The notes below the pieces were generated by a model. That model was not told the origin of the DNA and made no database searches. It saw only the letters and a list, made by a program, of their open reading frames with translations. Below are positions 1-9,867 of a stretch of 64,000 nucleotides of DNA, piece after piece. Positions within the stretch are counted from its first letter, which is position 1, and every line of letters starts with the position of its first letter. The position numbers and the translations under genes are program-made. The stretch comes from DAOUEX01 sp034430235 (GTDB lineage Bacteria > Chloroflexota > Anaerolineae > UBA2200). The stretch is taken from the NCBI GenBank assembly GCA_964478075.1, contig CAYZGO010000019.1, forward strand, positions 1-64,000, given 5' to 3'.

Positions 1-258
1 AGGGCGAGCGGAGCGACACCTGCATCTGCGCCGCAGGTGCAGATGAGCAATCTCCAGTCACCAGCAGCAGGAGATTGCTTCGTCGCTGCGCTCCTCGCAA
101 TGACAGACTGTCGCTGGGCATAGCATCCCCTTCGAAAATGGAAAGGCCGTGCTCATCCCCCAGCCCCTTCTCCCATGGTTAGGAGAAGGGGCTGGGAAAC
201 GAAGAGCCTCGACCTCCAACTGGACGGCGAGGCTCTATCTGCATCTCACCTCAGCGTT
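1..258. repeat. Intergenic repeat-rich tail with hairpins
   Basis: No gene is seen here. It holds a short inverted repeat (CACCTGC at 17-23 and GCAGGTG at 33-39), a GC-rich stretch around 60-105 that resembles dispersed 'cgtcgctgcgctcctcgcaatgac'-type intergenic repeats, and a perfect 15-bp hairpin with arms at 159-173 and 182-196 and an 8-nt loop. The hairpin lies just past the stop of the minus-strand macroglobulin gene but has no T-tract on either side. It is therefore more likely a 3'-end stabilising or REP-like element than a classical intrinsic terminator. Confidence 0.45.
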
Positions 259-3200
259 CTACTCGCTGATGGTGAACACACCTCCGTCGCCTCTGCCGAA
301 TACCTCGGGGAAATACATCTCGTAAGCGTACGTGGGCATGGTCAAGAAGCGGCCGGAAATGCTGGCACGGATGAGGTAGCTATACTCGTAGGTGCCTTTG
401 CCCAGGTACGTAGCGAAGAGCGCCACCTTTTCGTCCCGCAGCTCGCTCTGGGTAAAATACCACCAGTACGGCGGTCTGCCCTCCTGCTTGGTCAGTTCGG
501 GGCCCTGGTAGGCCGCGCTGGTCGTCTTGAGGCTGGTGTCTAAGGCTTCACAGCCGGCCGGGAGGGGGTCTTCAAGCACCAGATAGTCCAGATCGTTGGG
601 TGCGATAATAGTCAGCTTGACCAGGATGACGTCGCCAATTCTGGCTGTGTCTACGGGGCGCTCCGGTTCATCGAGGAGCACGTATTGGCGCGACACGACG
701 ATGCCACGGTTGAGAGCTACCACATCTTCAACTGGCAGGTAGTAGCGCAGGTACAGGGAGTAGTAGAGTTGTCCCTGGCCCGTCTGCTGTGCGCTTGGTG
801 CCAGCCGCTCCAGGACGACGCGGTTGCTTTCGTCTCGCAACAGGTCTTTGACTGCTACCACCAGCTTGCGTGTCTCAGCCACGTTCTGAGTTGTTATGGT
901 GGCCTGGCCAAGTGCCTTGCCGTTCAGTATGACCTGGTAGTCGTAGTCGGCCTGCAGTTCGCCCGTGGCAACCATGAAATCGGTGAGAGCCATCACCGAC
1001 CAAGCCGTTTCCTGAGTGGTCTCCCAGTGGCCTTCTTTTCGTGCTGTCATCAGCCAGCGTACGACGTTGGGGATCAACTGGTTCTGAGGATCAACGCGCA
1101 GCAGTGCTTCGAGCACTATGGCTGTGGAGCGGGTGTTGGTGTTCATTGTCCAGTAGTCTGTCTTCTTTTCTTCCCAATGTGCGCCCGTAGCGCTCAGGAT
1201 GGCAGCACTGGTCAGGTCGCTGAGCAGCGGCTTGACGCGCGTTTGATTCTGGGGTTCCAGAATGTGCAGGGCCATCATCAGGTAAGCCTTGCCATAGGTA
1301 TCCAGTGATTCGCGCTTTTCATACAGGGCCACTGTGCGCCCTAGGTCACCTTCGCCGTATTCGGCCAGCACGTAAAGGACGAAAGCTCGCGTGTTGCTGT
1401 GGTACGTGTGTTCTGCAGGCGGCGAATCCAGGACGCCTTGCAGATAGCTGGCTGCGCGGGCCATCACTTCGCTGTCCACTGCAAAGCCGGCTCTAGCCGC
1501 CTCGTTCATGCCCAGCAGAACATAGGCGGAGATGAAGGGGTTGCTGTCGTCAGCCAGCCACCAGCCCCATCCGCCATCATAATGCTGTAAAGCATAGAGA
1601 CGCTGCAGGCCAATGCTGACGTATTGCGGCAACTTGGCTTCCAGTTGCGCATTACTGATGCCCAGCTTCTCCAGAGCGCGGTAAGTGATGATATTGGGCA
1701 GAAAGCGGCTGACTGTTTGCTCGATGCAATCATACGGATACCCCTGCAGGTAGTCTAGCCCGTCACGCATGCTGGCGGCCAGTGATGGATCGAGTTGTAC
1801 AGTCAGTTCGCCCTGGCTCGGGTCCAGTCTCTCAGGCAAGCGCACGATTTCGGTGCGGGTCTCGCCGCCGGGCACCTGACCCGCGGTAGCCACGACCTCA
1901 GGGGCGCTGTAGTGATAGACGGGTAGCGTCAGTTCCAGCGCATCACTGAGAGTGCCACTGGCCGCGCGCCAGGCGAGCACGGCCGAACCGCTGGCGCTCG
2001 CGTGACTCTGCCAGTTGACACTCTGCGTGCCGTGTGCTGGTATTTCGACCTGTTGAGAGCTGTTTTCGATCGTGACACCTTTGCCTTCCAGCGACACATC
2101 CACGGTCAGCGCTTGCGCGGTGTTGTTGTGCACCACAGCTCCGAGTTGCACCTGATCGCCCAGCACGAAGAAACGCGGAGCCACGGAGCGCAGCAGCAGA
2201 TCCTTCGTGGTGACAATGTCCGCGTGGCCCTTGCCCACCAGCGTATCTGCAGTGATGGCCTTGCCTGTCATGCGCCACGTGGTGAGGTTGTCTGGCAAGT
2301 CTACTGTCACTTTGGCTCTACCCTGGGCATCGGTGTGCACCTCAGCGTTCCAGTAAGCTGTGTCGAGGAATCGTCTGCGTATCACGTCACCAGCGCCCGG
2401 CCCTCCGGCGCCCCCCTTGGCCGTTGGCGTTTGAGCTTGCTGTCGGTAGCGATCTACAGAGATGGCCAGTGTGGCCCCAGTGCGCACACCAAGACCACGC
2501 TTGCGGTAAAAGTGGTCCAGCATAGTGCCCTGCGTGGCATCTGTCAGCGCGAGAACGGACAGGTCTACCAGTTGCAGGGAAAACTCAGCCTCAACACCAC
2601 GGCCTCTGTAGTCAGTGGCACGCAGGTCGAAAGTTGCCTTGGCACCGGGCTGGTAGCATGCCGTTGTGTCTGGCACGACGCTTACCGTCAGTTCTTTCTC
2701 TTCGGTCGAGATGTCCAGATTGACGTAACCGACGCAATATGAAGGCACCGGGTTGCTGCTGTCTGTACCTCTAACCAGAACGACTGAGACATAGGCGTTT
2801 GGCGCATACTCGGAAAGGATGGGTATCTCGACTTGCTCGCTGTTGCTCGCCAGCGTGAGCAGGCGGTAGTTGAAGATGTGTCCCCGCTCAACGGTCAGGA
2901 GCGCCTTGACCTGGCCCTGGAAAGGCGAGGGGATGAGGATGCGGGCCGTCTCGCCGGGCTTGTAGGATTTCTTGTCCGTGATGAGCTCAATGCGGTCGTT
3001 GTTCTCCTGCCGCCAGGAGACAAAGGTTCGGCTGCTGATCCACAAGTAGGTCGAGCTGCGTATCTCGTTCTCGCGCCGGTCACGGGCAAAGGCACGGGCC
3101 CTGTAAGCACCACCTTTCTGGGGCGTGAAGGCAGCCACAGCCGTGCCTGCACCATCGGTAGTCACAGTGGTCGTGTAGACTGGTATCTCTTGCAGTTTCC

Positions 3201-6111
3201 ATTGCCAGTAGAAGCGGCCGTCGTCAGCCTGCTGCTGCACGTTGTACCACCTCTGTTCGAGAAAGACGACAGTCACCATGACGTTGGTCACTGTTAGGCC
3301 CTTGGTGTCTACCGTGATCACATTAACCTTGCTTTCGCGGTCAACGCTGCCGATGTACTCTTGAGGGGCCAGGCCAATGTAGAAGAGGCCCTTGTGTACA
3401 ATAACGCTGCTGCGTCCGCTGACCTGCTGGTTGCTGGCATCGGTGATGGATGCTTCGAGGGTGAAGACCTGGCTGTTCTTGTATGTGGCGATGTCGGCAG
3501 GAAGCTTGAACGTGAAGCGACCTTCGGCGTCCGTAATACCCTCGCCCATAGTCACTAATTCGCCATAGACGGTCTGTTTGCCTCGCGATTCGTAGTCGGC
3601 ATCGTGGAAATCGTAGTAGTTCTTGCCCGTCCAGTTGAAATAGTAGTCCTGGCTCATCAGCCGCCAGTTCACGCTGGCGTCAGCGACAGGCCCACCAAAA
3701 TAATAGCTGGCAGCGACGTTGACAGTGATTTCTTCCCCCTGGACGTATTCATCTTTGTCTGCGGATACAGTGACCACGAATTCTGGTTTGCGATACTCTG
3801 CCACCTGGAAGCCTGTGCCATAGGTCCTTTCCCCGACTTGTGCACTCAAGTAGTAGTAGCCCAGGCCGGCCTCGTTGGCCAGTTCAAACTCGCCGTGCAG
3901 GGTGCCCAGGTTACTTAGTGGCAAGTCGGCGCGGTAGAGCTCTTTGCCTTGGTCATCATCCACGATCACGTGCATGCTCTTGACGCCACTAGGCAGACTG
4001 TAGCGGCCGTCGTCATCGCTGCGCAGGATGCCCTTGAAGTAGACAGTCTGGCCAGGCCGATAGATAGCGCGGTCGGTGTAGAAGTAGGCGCTATACGGTT
4101 CGAGATAGGGTTCGCTGGACAAGCCAAACTGCCAGGGGGTAATACTGTTTGACCAGTCGGTCGAGGCTATCGCAGGAGCATCGTCTGGGCCAACAATGGC
4201 CAGTATTGGTGCCCAGGGATCACGCTCGTTGTCGGGCATCAATTCGGAGAACAAGATGCCGTTGCTGTCAGTGCGTCCTGAGGTCAGGACCCTACCTGCT
4301 GAGCCAAGGACAACGACGTCGAAGGCAGGCACTGCCTCGCCACTGGCCAAATCTGTGACCCAAACCAGGGCCTCGTCTTGTGTTACCTTGAGAGTCACGT
4401 TGGAGTGGGAGACAACCAGCATCTGGCGCCTGAGCCCGCGCACGCCTGGTGCTCCCACTTCCAGATAATAGAACCCTGGTCGGAGCGGGCTCTTGCCGTC
4501 TTGTGCCAGAGGGACAAGAGTAGCGAGGTCAGTATTGAGCTTCAATTCGGCTTTCACAGTCCACTTGCGTATCAGATTCTGCACGTCAGGCTCAAACTTT
4601 TCCCAGCGTTCCCACCAGTCGCGACCGTTGAGCAGCACAAAGTCAGCCCTGTCCAGACGATAGAGAGCCACGTTGAGTTCGGATACGTTCACGTGGTGCA
4701 CGTACGCTGCTGTGGTAGTATAGGCATTGTAAGTGCCAACGCGGCCCGAAGCCATGTAGACAGAGGGGGGCAGTGCCTCGGTGGTGAAGCTGACGCGGAA
4801 GGGCCTGCCGAGCTTGTGTCCATAACGCCCTTCCACGTCTGCCCCGAAGGTGAAGGCGTAGGTGGTGGAGGGCCGGGCACCGAAGGAGATATACAATTGG
4901 GTGTCCGATTTCGTCCAGCTTGTGTACACCTCGGTTGCTGTAGGGAGAATTGTCAAGTTGGGCAGAAGCGAGTCACGGTTCATGGGACTGCTGAACGTGA
5001 CCTGCAGGCTGGTGAAAGGTTCTGCGCTGGTCTCCCCGTTTGCTGGCAGAGTATGAACAATGCGCGGTGACTCAATCGTTGTGAAGCTCCAGGCAAAATC
5101 CTGTTCCATGCCTGCTCCGCCCACGCTCGCGCGGGCGCCGGCAGCGACAGTTAGCATATAGCCTGTGTCAAGCTGGAGCAGTGCTGATGGGGTGAAGGCC
5201 ATCGTCTTGTCTTCCCAGTGAAAATCGCCTGATACTGGGCTGTTGCTGTTCTCAGACAGCAAGGTAAACCGTTCCTCAACAGACGTGTGGTCCATAGACA
5301 TGTTAAAGGTGATGCTGATGGTTGGTGACGGCCCGATGTAAGCATCTGGACTACTCGTCCTGACCTGTACCACTTTCGGAAGCTGCGTAGTGAACTCCCA
5401 AGTATAGTCTTCGGCCAGCAGCCCGCCTGTTGTGTCTGCGAGTCCAGCGGCAAGGCGTGCCTTATAGGTCGTGCCGGGGGCAAAGCCATCCGTGGCTTGA
5501 AAAGTATAGATTGAGGTGTTCAGCCATTTCCCCTCGCCAGCCACAGGCGGAACAAACGTGAGGGGTTGCGGCAAGCCAGTCTGGGCACTGATAGCACTCA
5601 AGGGCACGACCGGGCGATTGAACATAACGGTGACCAGCGCGTCGAGTGCTACATCCTGTGTGCCGTGCCCTGGTTGGACGCCGGTGACCTCCAGATAGCC
5701 GACCGTGTTGAAGTCGAAGGCAAAAGGATCAGACAAGAACAGGCCGGCCGCACTGCACGCCTGGGTGCTTAACGTAACACGGTAGGTGGTGGCGCGGGTG
5801 AACCCCTCGTCAGCGGGCACGAACAGAAGCGTGTCGTCTTGCCACTCAAAAGTGCCAGGCACCTGTGGGGAGATGCTGAATGCCGCTTCGACAGTTGGAC
5901 GATCCACAGGTTGGTCGAAGGTGATAGCGATAGGCGCTCTGATGCCCTGCTCCTGCCCGCGCTCAGGAACGCGGCTGACAACCTGGGGAGGCTGAGGAGG
6001 TGCAGGGGTCAGTGTAGGAGTCGGCCTGGGGATGTCACAGGCGGTGGCGATGAGCAATAGCGAAAGCACGGTCAAAGGCAAGACAATGAGCAGCACAGGC
6101 GGACGATGCAT
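259..6111 (-). CDS. Alpha-2-macroglobulin family lipoprotein
   Basis: A 1950-residue bacterial alpha-2-macroglobulin, a surface protease trap that is usually anchored by lipid. The N-terminus is a lipoprotein signal ending LLIATAC (lipid Cys25), followed by a Pro/Thr linker. Residues about 40-450 hold several Ig-like (Big_5-type) repeats. A macroglobulin MG2-like block with DRAIYRPGQTVYFKG lies near residue 680, and the A2M domain is near 1247 (FLDTAYWNAEV). The thioester domain carries the intact CIEQ motif at Cys1462 within YPYDCIEQ, so the covalent trap should be functional. A good ribosome site (CGGAGG) precedes the ATG. The family is often encoded beside pbpC; here a PBP1C-like gene lies 31 kb away on the same strand. 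The role in protection against proteases is known for the family; the target here is unknown. Confidence 0.93.
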   Translation of the reverse strand: MHRPPVLLIVLPLTVLSLLLIATACDIPRPTPTLTPAPPQPPQVVSRVPERGQEQGIRAPIAITFDQPVDRPTVEAAFSISPQVPGTFEWQDDTLLFVPADEGFTRATTYRVTLSTQACSAAGLFLSDPFAFDFNTVGYLEVTGVQPGHGTQDVALDALVTVMFNRPVVPLSAISAQTGLPQPLTFVPPVAGEGKWLNTSIYTFQATDGFAPGTTYKARLAAGLADTTGGLLAEDYTWEFTTQLPKVVQVRTSSPDAYIGPSPTISITFNMSMDHTSVEERFTLLSENSNSPVSGDFHWEDKTMAFTPSALLQLDTGYMLTVAAGARASVGGAGMEQDFAWSFTTIESPRIVHTLPANGETSAEPFTSLQVTFSSPMNRDSLLPNLTILPTATEVYTSWTKSDTQLYISFGARPSTTYAFTFGADVEGRYGHKLGRPFRVSFTTEALPPSVYMASGRVGTYNAYTTTAAYVHHVNVSELNVALYRLDRADFVLLNGRDWWERWEKFEPDVQNLIRKWTVKAELKLNTDLATLVPLAQDGKSPLRPGFYYLEVGAPGVRGLRRQMLVVSHSNVTLKVTQDEALVWVTDLASGEAVPAFDVVVLGSAGRVLTSGRTDSNGILFSELMPDNERDPWAPILAIVGPDDAPAIASTDWSNSITPWQFGLSSEPYLEPYSAYFYTDRAIYRPGQTVYFKGILRSDDDGRYSLPSGVKSMHVIVDDDQGKELYRADLPLSNLGTLHGEFELANEAGLGYYYLSAQVGERTYGTGFQVAEYRKPEFVVTVSADKDEYVQGEEITVNVAASYYFGGPVADASVNWRLMSQDYYFNWTGKNYYDFHDADYESRGKQTVYGELVTMGEGITDAEGRFTFKLPADIATYKNSQVFTLEASITDASNQQVSGRSSVIVHKGLFYIGLAPQEYIGSVDRESKVNVITVDTKGLTVTNVMVTVVFLEQRWYNVQQQADDGRFYWQWKLQEIPVYTTTVTTDGAGTAVAAFTPQKGGAYRARAFARDRRENEIRSSTYLWISSRTFVSWRQENNDRIELITDKKSYKPGETARILIPSPFQGQVKALLTVERGHIFNYRLLTLASNSEQVEIPILSEYAPNAYVSVVLVRGTDSSNPVPSYCVGYVNLDISTEEKELTVSVVPDTTACYQPGAKATFDLRATDYRGRGVEAEFSLQLVDLSVLALTDATQGTMLDHFYRKRGLGVRTGATLAISVDRYRQQAQTPTAKGGAGGPGAGDVIRRRFLDTAYWNAEVHTDAQGRAKVTVDLPDNLTTWRMTGKAITADTLVGKGHADIVTTKDLLLRSVAPRFFVLGDQVQLGAVVHNNTAQALTVDVSLEGKGVTIENSSQQVEIPAHGTQSVNWQSHASASGSAVLAWRAASGTLSDALELTLPVYHYSAPEVVATAGQVPGGETRTEIVRLPERLDPSQGELTVQLDPSLAASMRDGLDYLQGYPYDCIEQTVSRFLPNIITYRALEKLGISNAQLEAKLPQYVSIGLQRLYALQHYDGGWGWWLADDSNPFISAYVLLGMNEAARAGFAVDSEVMARAASYLQGVLDSPPAEHTYHSNTRAFVLYVLAEYGEGDLGRTVALYEKRESLDTYGKAYLMMALHILEPQNQTRVKPLLSDLTSAAILSATGAHWEEKKTDYWTMNTNTRSTAIVLEALLRVDPQNQLIPNVVRWLMTARKEGHWETTQETAWSVMALTDFMVATGELQADYDYQVILNGKALGQATITTQNVAETRKLVVAVKDLLRDESNRVVLERLAPSAQQTGQGQLYYSLYLRYYLPVEDVVALNRGIVVSRQYVLLDEPERPVDTARIGDVILVKLTIIAPNDLDYLVLEDPLPAGCEALDTSLKTTSAAYQGPELTKQEGRPPYWWYFTQSELRDEKVALFATYLGKGTYEYSYLIRASISGRFLTMPTYAYEMYFPEVFGRGDGGVFTISE

Positions 6112-6242
6112 GGTTGTACCTCCGGGAATAGTCTATTTCTATGTGCATATTGGACGCAGGAGAGGCCGCTATGGTTCCAACCTGGCAGCAGATGGGAATC
6201 GGATAAGCGGATAGGCACTCGCTGACGTGGACGGCCATCCGT

Positions 6243-9152
6243 TTATCTGCTTCTATCCGCTGCAGACAGACCTTCCACAATCGCAATCTCCTCCTCCGTC
6301 AGCCCATACAGTTCGTAGACCAGCTTGTCAATCTCGTTGTCCGTGGCCTCGATCTGGCGGGCGTAGAGCTCGCGGCCGGAACGGGTACGCGCCGCTGCCT
6401 GCAGCTTGTGCAGCTCCAACATGCGCTCGACCAGCGCCACCATGCGGTCGTGCTTGGCTCGCCGGTCGGCCTTGCTCACAGCGGGAATAGGTAACGACTT
6501 GAGCTGACCTACCTTGATTTGCGGGAATGCGCGGGGGGCTTCGCCATAGAATCCGCGTATGAAGAAAGCAATGAGTTGACTGCCAAGAATCCCTGCCAGG
6601 TATGCTGCGTTTGGAACGTCTCTGTTGGGACGCGTGATGTAGACTTGCTGATCCGCGATAGAGTCGCCCGTTTCAAGAGTAACCACGAGCCGCTCGCCGA
6701 GGATCTTGCGGGAGTACACACGCTTACCTTGGAAGAACTCGGGTTTCCTTGGCTCCGCCAACCAAGTACCATAGTTCACGAACTCGGCCGCTTTCAGGGG
6801 TTGAAATCGGCTAAGGTCCCGGCCATGAATGAACGGCCGGTAGCCCTTCGCGCAGGACTTGCTGTGATAGGGGCGCTCCTTAACATCGCGGGATGTCTGT
6901 GGCCCCGGGCCAAATTCAGACTGTCCGTATCCCCCAACCCGATACGAGTGGACTCCACGGGTAACCTGGGCAAATTCACGAAGTTCTGGATGGGTGGCCC
7001 TTACCTTGAAGACCAAGTCGGAACTTGGGCGATCGAGGGGGGTTGAGATGGGACGCTGGCCATTTAGGTATTGCGCTGTGTCGTGTGCAGCGATTTCAAA
7101 AACGTCACCATTACGCATAGCCATCACACGGAACGACGGATCAGGTTCGGCTCCCTTCTGGAAAGTGTAGATGACTGTATCTACCGTAAGCTTGGGAAAC
7201 ACATTTGGTGGCGGAGTCGTGATGCAGAGTTTGTTTGCACGGGTCAGGATGAGTGCACGCGTACTGGATGAATACATGTTGGTCAGCCAGGTATCCGGAA
7301 CGATCTGCCCAACCCGCCCTGAGAGCCGGCAAAGCTGGTACGCTTTTTCCATGAAGATGGAGAACATGTCGAGCTGGTATGGCGAGCTTGTGTACGTGCT
7401 ACCAAGATAGGTCTTGACAGCCTCGCTGATGCTGAGTGCCTTCCAGTCACGTCCAAACACATACGGCGGATTCCCAATCACCGCATCAAACCCGCCCGCA
7501 TCCATGATCTCGGGGAACTCGGCCTGCCAGTCGAAGGCGTTAACGCGGCGCACCTCCTCCGCGTCGAACAGCGCCATCTGCTTACCCTGCCAGTAGTCCG
7601 GCCCGATGAGCGAATTGCCGCACTTGACGTTGTCCCCCAGGTCCGGCAGCGCGCGCTCCTGCAGCAGCCGCAGCTGCTGGCCCAGCGTCTCCTGGCTCTC
7701 GCCCTCCAGCACCTTGAGCAGCAGGCTCAGCTTGGTCACTTCCACCGCCTGCAGGTCTATGTCCACGCCGTAGACGTTGTTCAGCAGGATGCGCTTCTTC
7801 TCCGCAGTAGTGAGCCTCCACTCTCCCTTGAGCCCCTGGAAGATCGGTGGCTTCTTCTTACGAGCCCACTTCTCAGGGTCGTGCTCCACGTACCAGTTGA
7901 GGTGATAATCGAGCAGGTATTGATAGGCGCCCAGCAGGAACGAGCCGGAGCCGCAAGCCGGGTCCAGCACGCGCAGCTTGCTGACCTGCCTGGGGGTCTT
8001 GTCCTTGATCAACTCGCCTACTGTGTGCTTCACAATATAGTCTACAATGTAGGTTGGCGTGTAGTACACCCCACCGGCCTTCTTGACCTCGGGTTTTTCC
8101 TCCACCACGGCGCGGTGGCTGGGCGTGAGACGGATGACCTTGCCCAGGAACTGCTCGTAGACCTGTCCCAGGATGTCCACACCCAGCACGGAGAACTCGT
8201 ATGGGGACTGCGGGTAGTACAGTTGGGCCACAATACTCTTCAGCGCTTTGTCATCCAGGATCAGCTTTGGAGTGAGCGTGTCGGCCTCGAAGTCGAACAG
8301 ACCGGCGTTGTACTTCCTGTCAGCCTGACGGTACAGTTCCACCAGCCGCTCATAGACGTTGGTGCCGTTGCGCAGTGCCATCAGGCGGCCGTACTCTTCA
8401 ATGCCGCGATCCTCAGCAACTCGCAGGAAGATGATGCGGTCAATGGTGGCCTGGACGCCATAGTTGAGTTCGTGGACGCTGAGCTGCGGGTTGCGCAGCG
8501 CCAGGTTGCGCGCCAGCACGTCCCGCCAGCCCTCGATTTCTTTCAGGAATTCGGTGTCCACCTGGCTAGTGCCGCGTTTTTTTCTGGCATCCTGAGCGTA
8601 GCGGTCAAATGAACCGCGGAGCACGGACTCCTGGGCGAATACGTCCCAGATTTCCTGCAAGCGTTCGGGGTACTGGTCAAAGGTGTGGAAGGCCACGCGG
8701 CCTACGCCGGCCTTGTCCTGCGGTCTGGGGCGTTTGGTGCAGTCGTAGACGGCGAACTCTTCAAAGTCGGTCAGGATGGACAGCGGCAGGTTGGCACTCC
8801 AGGCGTAGCGGCGCAGTTGGTACGCGGGGCCCGCGTCATCCCGGACGTTCACCGCGGGTTTCTTGGCCTCGACGAAGAACTTGCGCACTCCACCGATGCG
8901 GAAGGTGCAGTCGGGCGCTTCAATGCCCGCTGCTACGCGCAGTGATTCCTCGTGCACCACGTCCTTGTACTGCTCAGCGTAACCAGCGCGGTTGTGGACG
9001 TCCCACCCAAGGGCTTCAAAGAAGGGATCAATGAACTCGTGGCGCACCTCGGCCTCTTTGTAGCCTGCGCGGTGATAGGCATCCAGATTGCGCCTGAAGC
9101 GCTCCACCAGTTTGGCAACGGCTGCCTGTGCCTGTGCGAAGGACTGTGCCAT
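6243..9152 (-). CDS. Type IIG restriction-modification enzyme (fused nuclease-methyltransferase)
   Basis: A 969-residue single-chain restriction enzyme and adenine methyltransferase. The N-terminus has a PD-(D/E)xK nuclease signature (Asp81, then Glu95-Ala-Lys97 in FVEAKKP) in an HsdR-N-like domain. The centre has the SAM-binding motif DPACGSGSFLLG near residue 396 and the catalytic NPPY motif near 559, typical of N6-adenine Eco57I-type methylases. The C-terminal third looks like a TaqI-type target-recognition region. The start at 9152 is preferred over an upstream ATG because AGGGGAGAG precedes it at good spacing. No separate specificity subunit, nuclease or BREX/DISARM partner is nearby, so it is probably self-contained. 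The recognition sequence cannot be read from the protein by eye. A strong promoter and a repeat-rich leader lie upstream. Confidence 0.9.
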   Translation of the reverse strand: MAQSFAQAQAAVAKLVERFRRNLDAYHRAGYKEAEVRHEFIDPFFEALGWDVHNRAGYAEQYKDVVHEESLRVAAGIEAPDCTFRIGGVRKFFVEAKKPAVNVRDDAGPAYQLRRYAWSANLPLSILTDFEEFAVYDCTKRPRPQDKAGVGRVAFHTFDQYPERLQEIWDVFAQESVLRGSFDRYAQDARKKRGTSQVDTEFLKEIEGWRDVLARNLALRNPQLSVHELNYGVQATIDRIIFLRVAEDRGIEEYGRLMALRNGTNVYERLVELYRQADRKYNAGLFDFEADTLTPKLILDDKALKSIVAQLYYPQSPYEFSVLGVDILGQVYEQFLGKVIRLTPSHRAVVEEKPEVKKAGGVYYTPTYIVDYIVKHTVGELIKDKTPRQVSKLRVLDPACGSGSFLLGAYQYLLDYHLNWYVEHDPEKWARKKKPPIFQGLKGEWRLTTAEKKRILLNNVYGVDIDLQAVEVTKLSLLLKVLEGESQETLGQQLRLLQERALPDLGDNVKCGNSLIGPDYWQGKQMALFDAEEVRRVNAFDWQAEFPEIMDAGGFDAVIGNPPYVFGRDWKALSISEAVKTYLGSTYTSSPYQLDMFSIFMEKAYQLCRLSGRVGQIVPDTWLTNMYSSSTRALILTRANKLCITTPPPNVFPKLTVDTVIYTFQKGAEPDPSFRVMAMRNGDVFEIAAHDTAQYLNGQRPISTPLDRPSSDLVFKVRATHPELREFAQVTRGVHSYRVGGYGQSEFGPGPQTSRDVKERPYHSKSCAKGYRPFIHGRDLSRFQPLKAAEFVNYGTWLAEPRKPEFFQGKRVYSRKILGERLVVTLETGDSIADQQVYITRPNRDVPNAAYLAGILGSQLIAFFIRGFYGEAPRAFPQIKVGQLKSLPIPAVSKADRRAKHDRMVALVERMLELHKLQAAARTRSGRELYARQIEATDNEIDKLVYELYGLTEEEIAIVEGLSAADRSR

Positions 9153-9223
9153 AAGTGCTCTCCCCTCAAGGTCGAGGTTTGCAAAGGTACGCAACGGCAT
9201 AGTGCCGAGTCTCATAGGGTGGC

Positions 9224-9308
9224 AGAATCACTGAATAAGCTGAGGAGGGTGAGGACACTGATTCTCCCTCAGTGTTCGTCAGTGCTTTTCAGTGCAATCA
9301 GTGATTCT
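9224..9308. repeat. Phased TCAGTG/CACTGA hexamer cluster
   Basis: Six copies of the hexamer TCAGTG or its complement lie in 85 bp of the leader between the restriction-gene promoter and its start codon. CACTGA is at 9229 and 9256; TCAGTG is at 9269, 9279, 9289 and 9298. The four direct copies are spaced 10, 10 and 9 bp, close to one helical turn. The outermost copies extend to a perfect 11-bp inverted repeat (9224-9234 and 9298-9308), and an inner 7-bp hairpin is formed by 9255-9261 and 9269-9275. It is likely a protein-binding array or leader RNA structure; its function is inferred from position only. Confidence 0.6.
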
Positions 9309-9380
9309 AGCGACTTGGAAAGCAGGCACGACCTCACGAGACTTTGCCCGGTGCGACATTGGAGTAAGCTGTCTTCTTGT

Positions 9381-9409
9381 AGTCTACCACAGAGTGTATT
9401 GTCTGTCAA
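9381..9409 (-). promoter_or_regulatory. Sigma70-type promoter of the type IIG gene
   Basis: On the minus strand, a perfect -35 TTGACA (9404-9409) is followed by a 17-bp spacer and -10 TAGACT (9381-9386). Transcription would start near 9374, giving a leader of about 220 nt that contains the TCAGTG cluster. Confidence 0.7.
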
Positions 9410-9867
9410 TAGCAGGCTTCTACCTGGTCACGGCTGTTGCAGAGTCCAGTTGAACCCAGCATGTTCAGCCGCAGTTGCCCCACTCCGCTTCGCTTCGGGG
9501 ACTTCCGTCGGTCGCACTGCCGCGAGGATGCCACACTGCTACAGCGAAAGGGGGTAAAGGCGACCCGCAGTACCTTTGTCTTTACGCCAAAGGCGTAAAC
9601 GGCAACTGCGGGAGAACGTGGGGGGTTGGTTTTGGAGGCGATCATAACTGTCAGTCCGCACTGCAATTGTCCCGTGACGAAGGCGCCCTCCACGCCTTGT
9701 CACGTAGAATGGACGTGGGCGGTGACGACAGGACTGCGGCGTGACTCCGTCTGCCCTGTCTTGTTGCCAGGAGAAGGTGGCAGTACATCTGACACCTGCA
9801 ACACGTTCGTGCACGCAGTTGGCCCGCCACCTTGTTTTGTCAGTCACACGCCGCGCGCGAGCCGCCG
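9410..9867. other. Gene-free interval with a nested hairpin
   Basis: No convincing gene is seen. The main structure is a nested inverted repeat: outer arms CCCGCAGT (9564-9571) and ACTGCGGG (9605-9612), inner arms TTTACGCC (9581-9588) and GGCGTAAA (9592-9599) with a 3-nt loop. It lies between coaX (minus, ending at 9868) and the restriction-gene promoter. A small RNA, a repeat or a transcript end for coaX are all possible; there is no T-tract. Confidence 0.35.
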
